A stretch of 6,631 bases of DNA from Erysipelotrichaceae bacterium (GTDB lineage Bacteria > Bacillota_I > Bacilli_A > Erysipelotrichales > Erysipelotrichaceae). The first letter of the stretch is position 1; the number at the start of each line of letters is the position of its first letter. Location: the NCBI GenBank assembly GCA_900770275.1, contig CAAGJS010000059.1, positions 1 to 6,631 of the forward strand, in the 5' to 3' direction. The position numbers and the translations under genes were made by a program. Shown here piece after piece: positions 3,925 to 6,631 of this stretch. The notes below the pieces were generated by a model. The model did not search any database and had not been told where the DNA came from. It worked only from the letters and a program-made list of their open reading frames with translations.

Positions 3925-5883
3925 ATGAGTTTATCTGAATCTAAGGGATTCTCACGTGCATTCGTCGGCGTACTCTTTGCGGCGGCAGTCGGACTGGGAA
4001 CTCTGCCGGGATGCGGCAGCTCCAGCAATGCAAGTGCATCTGCAGACGGAGGCGTTTCCGGAACATTTACGGGCACCGCTGTCGGTATGGGCGGCGAATC
4101 GAATCCGGTCGAAGTGACTCTGACACTGGAAAACAGCAAGATCGTTGATGCGACGGCAACCGGTGCAGGTGAGACCGAGGGCATCGGCTCCAAGGCAATT
4201 GATACGATGCCGGGCGAGATCAAGGCTTCGGGTTCCATTGCGGTTGATACAGTATCGGGTGCGACCATTACTTCCAATGCGATTCTGGAAGCAGCAGCGG
4301 CGGCTCTGACGTCGGCTGGTCTGAATCCGGATGATTACAAGACGGCAGCAGCTTCTTCGGCAGCAGCTGCAGAAGATGTGACCAAGGATGTTGATATCGT
4401 CATCGTCGGTGCCGGCGGCGCTGGTATGACGGCTGCGATTAAGGCGGCGGATGCTGGTGCTTCCGTTGTGATCCTTGAGTCCCAGGCTATGGCAGGCGGC
4501 AACTCTGTTCGTTCCACCGGTGGTATGAACGCTGCCAAGACGGTTTATCAGGACGAGAATGAGTTCGATGAGTCGGCAGGCGTTGAAGCGACGCTGAAGA
4601 GCGCTCGTGAGAACTATGCGGACAATGCGGATATTCAGGCTCTTGCGGATACAGTTGAGAAGCAGTGGGCTGACTATCAGGCAAATCCGGAAGGCTACTT
4701 CGATTCCGTTGAGCTGTTTGAGCTCGATACGATGATCGGCGGCAAGGGCATCAACGATATTGAACTGGTCAAGACGCTGGCTGAAAACAGCGCGGCTGCG
4801 ATTGACTGGCTCGATTCCATCGGTGCTACGCTCCACAACGTCGGCCAGTTCGGCGGCGCTTCGGTCAAGCGTATTCATCGTCCGGTCAATGACCAGGGCA
4901 AGACGACGGCTGTCGGTGCCTATGTTGTTCCGATTCTTGAGAAGAACGTTGAGGACCGCGGTGTTGAGATTCTCTACAATACGACGGCAGATCAGATTCT
5001 GACGGATTCCGATGGCAAGGTTGCAGGCGTTCATGCGACAACGTCCAATGGCGGCAACGTTACTGTCAACGCGAAGGCAGTCATTCTTGCGACGGGCGGC
5101 TTCGGTGCCAACAACGACATGGTTGTTGCCCAGAACCATCCGGAGCTCAAAGGCTACATCACAACTAACGCAGCCGGTGCACAGGGTCAGGGCATCACGA
5201 TGGCTGAGGCTGTCGGTGCCGGTACGGTTGATATGGATCAGATCCAGCTCCATCCGACGGTTCATGTCGATGATGATGGCAATGCACATCTGATCACGGA
5301 AGGTCTCCGTGGTGATGGCGCTATCCTTGTAAACAAGGAAGGCGAGCGTTTCTTCAATGAAGTCGGTACGCGTGATGCAGTTTCCAATGCTGAAAACGAG
5401 CAGACGGATGGCCAGGCCTGGTTGATCATTGACCAGAAGATGGTTGATGCTTCTGCTGTTATCGCCGGCTATATCTCTGCTGGCTATACCGTAACGGGTG
5501 ACAGCTATGAAGCTCTCGCTGAGGCGATGGGCGTTCCGGCAGATACATTTGCAGCAACGATGGACAAGTGGAATGAGTGCGTTGCGAACCAGTCGGATCC
5601 GGATTTCAACCGTGTATCCTTCGCAAATCCTCTGGATACGGCTCCGTACTATGCAATCCTTGTTCAGCCGGGCATCCATCATACGATGGGCGGTCTGACG
5701 ATCGATACGTCCTGCGAAGTTCTGGATGGCGTTCATGGCAATGTGATTCCGGGCCTGTTCGCTGCCGGCGAAGTTACGGGCGGCGTCCATGGCGCAAACC
5801 GTCTGGGCGGAAACGCAGTCGCTGACTTCGTTGTCTTCGGCGGAATTGCCGGTGAATCGGCTGCCGCTTACGTCAAGAAGTAA
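3925..5883 (+). CDS. Surface lipoprotein flavin reductase: FMN-binding domain plus fumarate-reductase-type FAD domain
   Basis: A 652-residue protein. Residues 1-30 form a lipoprotein signal: Arg11, a hydrophobic core, then LPGC with Cys30 as the lipid anchor. A Ser/Ala-rich linker follows. Residues 43-130 are an FMN-binding (PF04205-type) domain with DTVSGAT (108-114), the site where ApbE attaches FMN to Thr114. After an Ala-rich linker (about 140-152) comes an FAD_binding_2 domain with the Rossmann motif VGAGGAG (161-167). Every catalytic residue of Shewanella Fcc3 fumarate reductase has a counterpart: His443 (LHPT), Thr458 and Glu459 (ITEG), Arg483 (GTRD), His586 (GIHHTMGG) and Arg626 (GANRLGGN). 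There is no heme motif, so electrons must enter through FMN, as in Gram-positive flavin-based extracellular electron transfer. Fumarate is the best guess; related enzymes reduce urocanate, acrylates or cinnamates. No maturation or electron-donor gene is nearby. It has its own promoter region and terminator. Confidence 0.93.
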   Translation: MSLSESKGFSRAFVGVLFAAAVGLGTLPGCGSSSNASASADGGVSGTFTGTAVGMGGESNPVEVTLTLENSKIVDATATGAGETEGIGSKAIDTMPGEIKASGSIAVDTVSGATITSNAILEAAAAALTSAGLNPDDYKTAAASSAAAAEDVTKDVDIVIVGAGGAGMTAAIKAADAGASVVILESQAMAGGNSVRSTGGMNAAKTVYQDENEFDESAGVEATLKSARENYADNADIQALADTVEKQWADYQANPEGYFDSVELFELDTMIGGKGINDIELVKTLAENSAAAIDWLDSIGATLHNVGQFGGASVKRIHRPVNDQGKTTAVGAYVVPILEKNVEDRGVEILYNTTADQILTDSDGKVAGVHATTSNGGNVTVNAKAVILATGGFGANNDMVVAQNHPELKGYITTNAAGAQGQGITMAEAVGAGTVDMDQIQLHPTVHVDDDGNAHLITEGLRGDGAILVNKEGERFFNEVGTRDAVSNAENEQTDGQAWLIIDQKMVDASAVIAGYISAGYTVTGDSYEALAEAMGVPADTFAATMDKWNECVANQSDPDFNRVSFANPLDTAPYYAILVQPGIHHTMGGLTIDTSCEVLDGVHGNVIPGLFAAGEVTGGVHGANRLGGNAVADFVVFGGIAGESAAAYVKK

Positions 5884-5912
5884 GCAGTATCGTTTGAATA
5901 TTCAGGCATGAT

Positions 5913-5946
5913 AAAAGCACCTGTTCGATTGTGAGCAGGTGCTTTT
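5913..5946. terminator. Bidirectional terminator between convergent genes
   Basis: A 14-bp stem (arms 5913-5926 and 5933-5946, one G-T wobble, 6-base loop) starts with AAAA and ends with TTTT, so it gives a T-run in both directions. It lies 29 bases after the reductase stop and 7 bases beyond the stop of the minus-strand WYL gene, serving both. Confidence 0.93.
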
Positions 5947-5953
5947 CAATTGC

Positions 5954-6631
5954 TTACTGATAAGCCTTTTCGGCATTTTCGATGCGTTTGCGCATCTCTT
6001 CCTTCAGACTTTCCGGATAGGTGATGACTACCTTGTCAATGTACTGCTGGGCGAAGATCAATAATCCTGTCCGTGAACCTTTGACACTGATTTCAAAGTG
6101 ATCGTCATCATGCTTGTGCAGCGTCAGTTCATCCGGTCCAAAGAAATCGATGATCTGACTCAGACTGCTGTTCTCACAGATGAGCCCGGCATCAACCGTT
6201 TCGTCGCTGTACATGAACAGCTTATAGCGGGCATAGTTGTAGATGTCCTTGAATTGCCGGCTCTGCTTTTCATTAAGCGGAGGTATGATCGTATCCTTGT
6301 CGATGCGTACGCCCCGCATCCGGTCCAGACGATAGTGTGAAAAACCTGCATGATCCTTTGTTGTCGCAACGACGTAGGGACGCGACTCTTCGTAGACAAT
6401 GCCGCGGGGCTCGATGCAGTAATCCTCTTCCCGGCGTGGGATGAGTTTCTTGTCCATTGAATATTTCAAATACGTGAAATATACAGGATGCCCGTCCCGG
6501 ACCGCCTGAGCAATGAGATCGATCGTCGTCATCAGCTCCTCATTTTCCGTTTTCTGCGGATTGGGCATGTAGACGCTGCTGCGGTAGAGATCCTGCTGGT
6601 ACCTGTTCAAAAAGGAAAGAAGCTTATTGAT
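5954..6631 (-). CDS. WYL-domain transcriptional regulator, C-terminal part (5' end outside window)
   Basis: The frame is open to the window edge, giving 225 residues. A TTG at 6610 could be read as a start, but the residues before it (INKLLSF) continue the family pattern, so the gene almost certainly begins outside, with the usual N-terminal winged HTH missing here. The WYL domain runs from about IAQAVRDGHPVYFTY through IEPRGIVYEESRPYVVATT to HYRLDRMRGV. The name-giving W-Y-L is P-Y-V in this protein. The rest includes the IIDFFGPD stretch and a WCX-like end with VVITYPESLKEEMRKRI. Proteins of this Firmicute type are about 320 residues long and are usually repressors or activators whose WYL/WCX part senses a ligand, often a nucleotide or nucleic acid. 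It converges on the flavin reductase and shares its terminator; that gives no proof of control over it. The target is unknown. Confidence 0.87.
   Translation of the reverse strand: MNKLLSFLNRYQQDLYRSSVYMPNPQKTENEELMTTIDLIAQAVRDGHPVYFTYLKYSMDKKLIPRREEDYCIEPRGIVYEESRPYVVATTKDHAGFSHYRLDRMRGVRIDKDTIIPPLNEKQSRQFKDIYNYARYKLFMYSDETVDAGLICENSSLSQIIDFFGPDELTLHKHDDDHFEISVKGSRTGLLIFAQQYIDKVVITYPESLKEEMRKRIENAEKAYQ

Noticed and set aside
3952..5790. A 612-codon open frame on the minus strand opposite the flavin reductase
   Set aside because: It is a shadow: the plus-strand frame carries a full set of FMN and FAD motifs, a signal peptide and a strong ribosome site, whereas the antisense frame has none and is rich in Arg, Cys and Ile without domain structure.
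3925..5883. A multiheme cytochrome domain in the reductase, as in Shewanella Fcc3
   Set aside because: No CxxCH motif is present; only three Cys occur (30, 552 and 597), and Cys30 is the lipid anchor.

Overview
The window reads as a chromosomal segment from a gut-type Firmicute of moderate GC. An Erysipelotrichia-like lineage is my best guess, but it is an inference. Supporting signs are strong AGGAGG-type ribosome binding sites, TTGACT/TATAAT-type promoters, stem plus T-run terminators, a SAM-clan riboswitch in front of metK, a WYL regulator of the Firmicute type, and a lipoprotein flavin reductase with no cytochrome domain. I see no CRISPR array, tRNA, rRNA, insertion sequence or phage gene.

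Layout, left to right. (1) An endonuclease/exonuclease/phosphatase-fold hydrolase on the minus strand (18-806), with a hairpin just after its stop at the window edge. (2) metK on the minus strand (894-1985), with a strong terminator between it and the hydrolase. (3) A 307-base divergent intergenic region. It carries a minus-strand promoter, a compact SAM-sensing aptamer and a predicted translational switch for metK, plus an extended -10 promoter for the plus-strand gene. (4) An AI-2E/PerM-family membrane protein (2293-3435, plus) with its own terminator. (5) A stretch of about 490 bases with no intact gene. Its first part looks like a decayed reading frame broken at two dinucleotide repeats. 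Its last part is the promoter and leader of the next gene, with two direct repeats 11 bp apart. (6) A 652-residue lipoprotein reductase with a covalently flavinylated FMN-binding domain and a fumarate-reductase-type FAD domain (3925-5883, plus). (7) A bidirectional terminator, then the C-terminal two thirds of a WYL-domain regulator on the minus strand running off the right edge.

The genes look like separate transcription units and not one pathway. metK and its leader form a feedback unit: the enzyme makes SAM and the leader RNA appears built to bind SAM and hide the metK Shine-Dalgarno. The reductase fits surface flavin-based anaerobic respiration, accepting electrons at FMN and passing them through FAD to an unsaturated organic acid. 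No partner gene for that system (ApbE, quinone-linked flavoproteins) is in the window.

The most interesting item is the metK leader. It keeps the SAM-contacting core of the SAM-I/S-box family but lacks the P4 helix and a standard P2 kink-turn, which points to a reduced or SAM-I/IV-like variant. Next are the two-frameshift remnant at 3476-3773, the shortened MetK, and the Pho-box-like repeats in front of the reductase.
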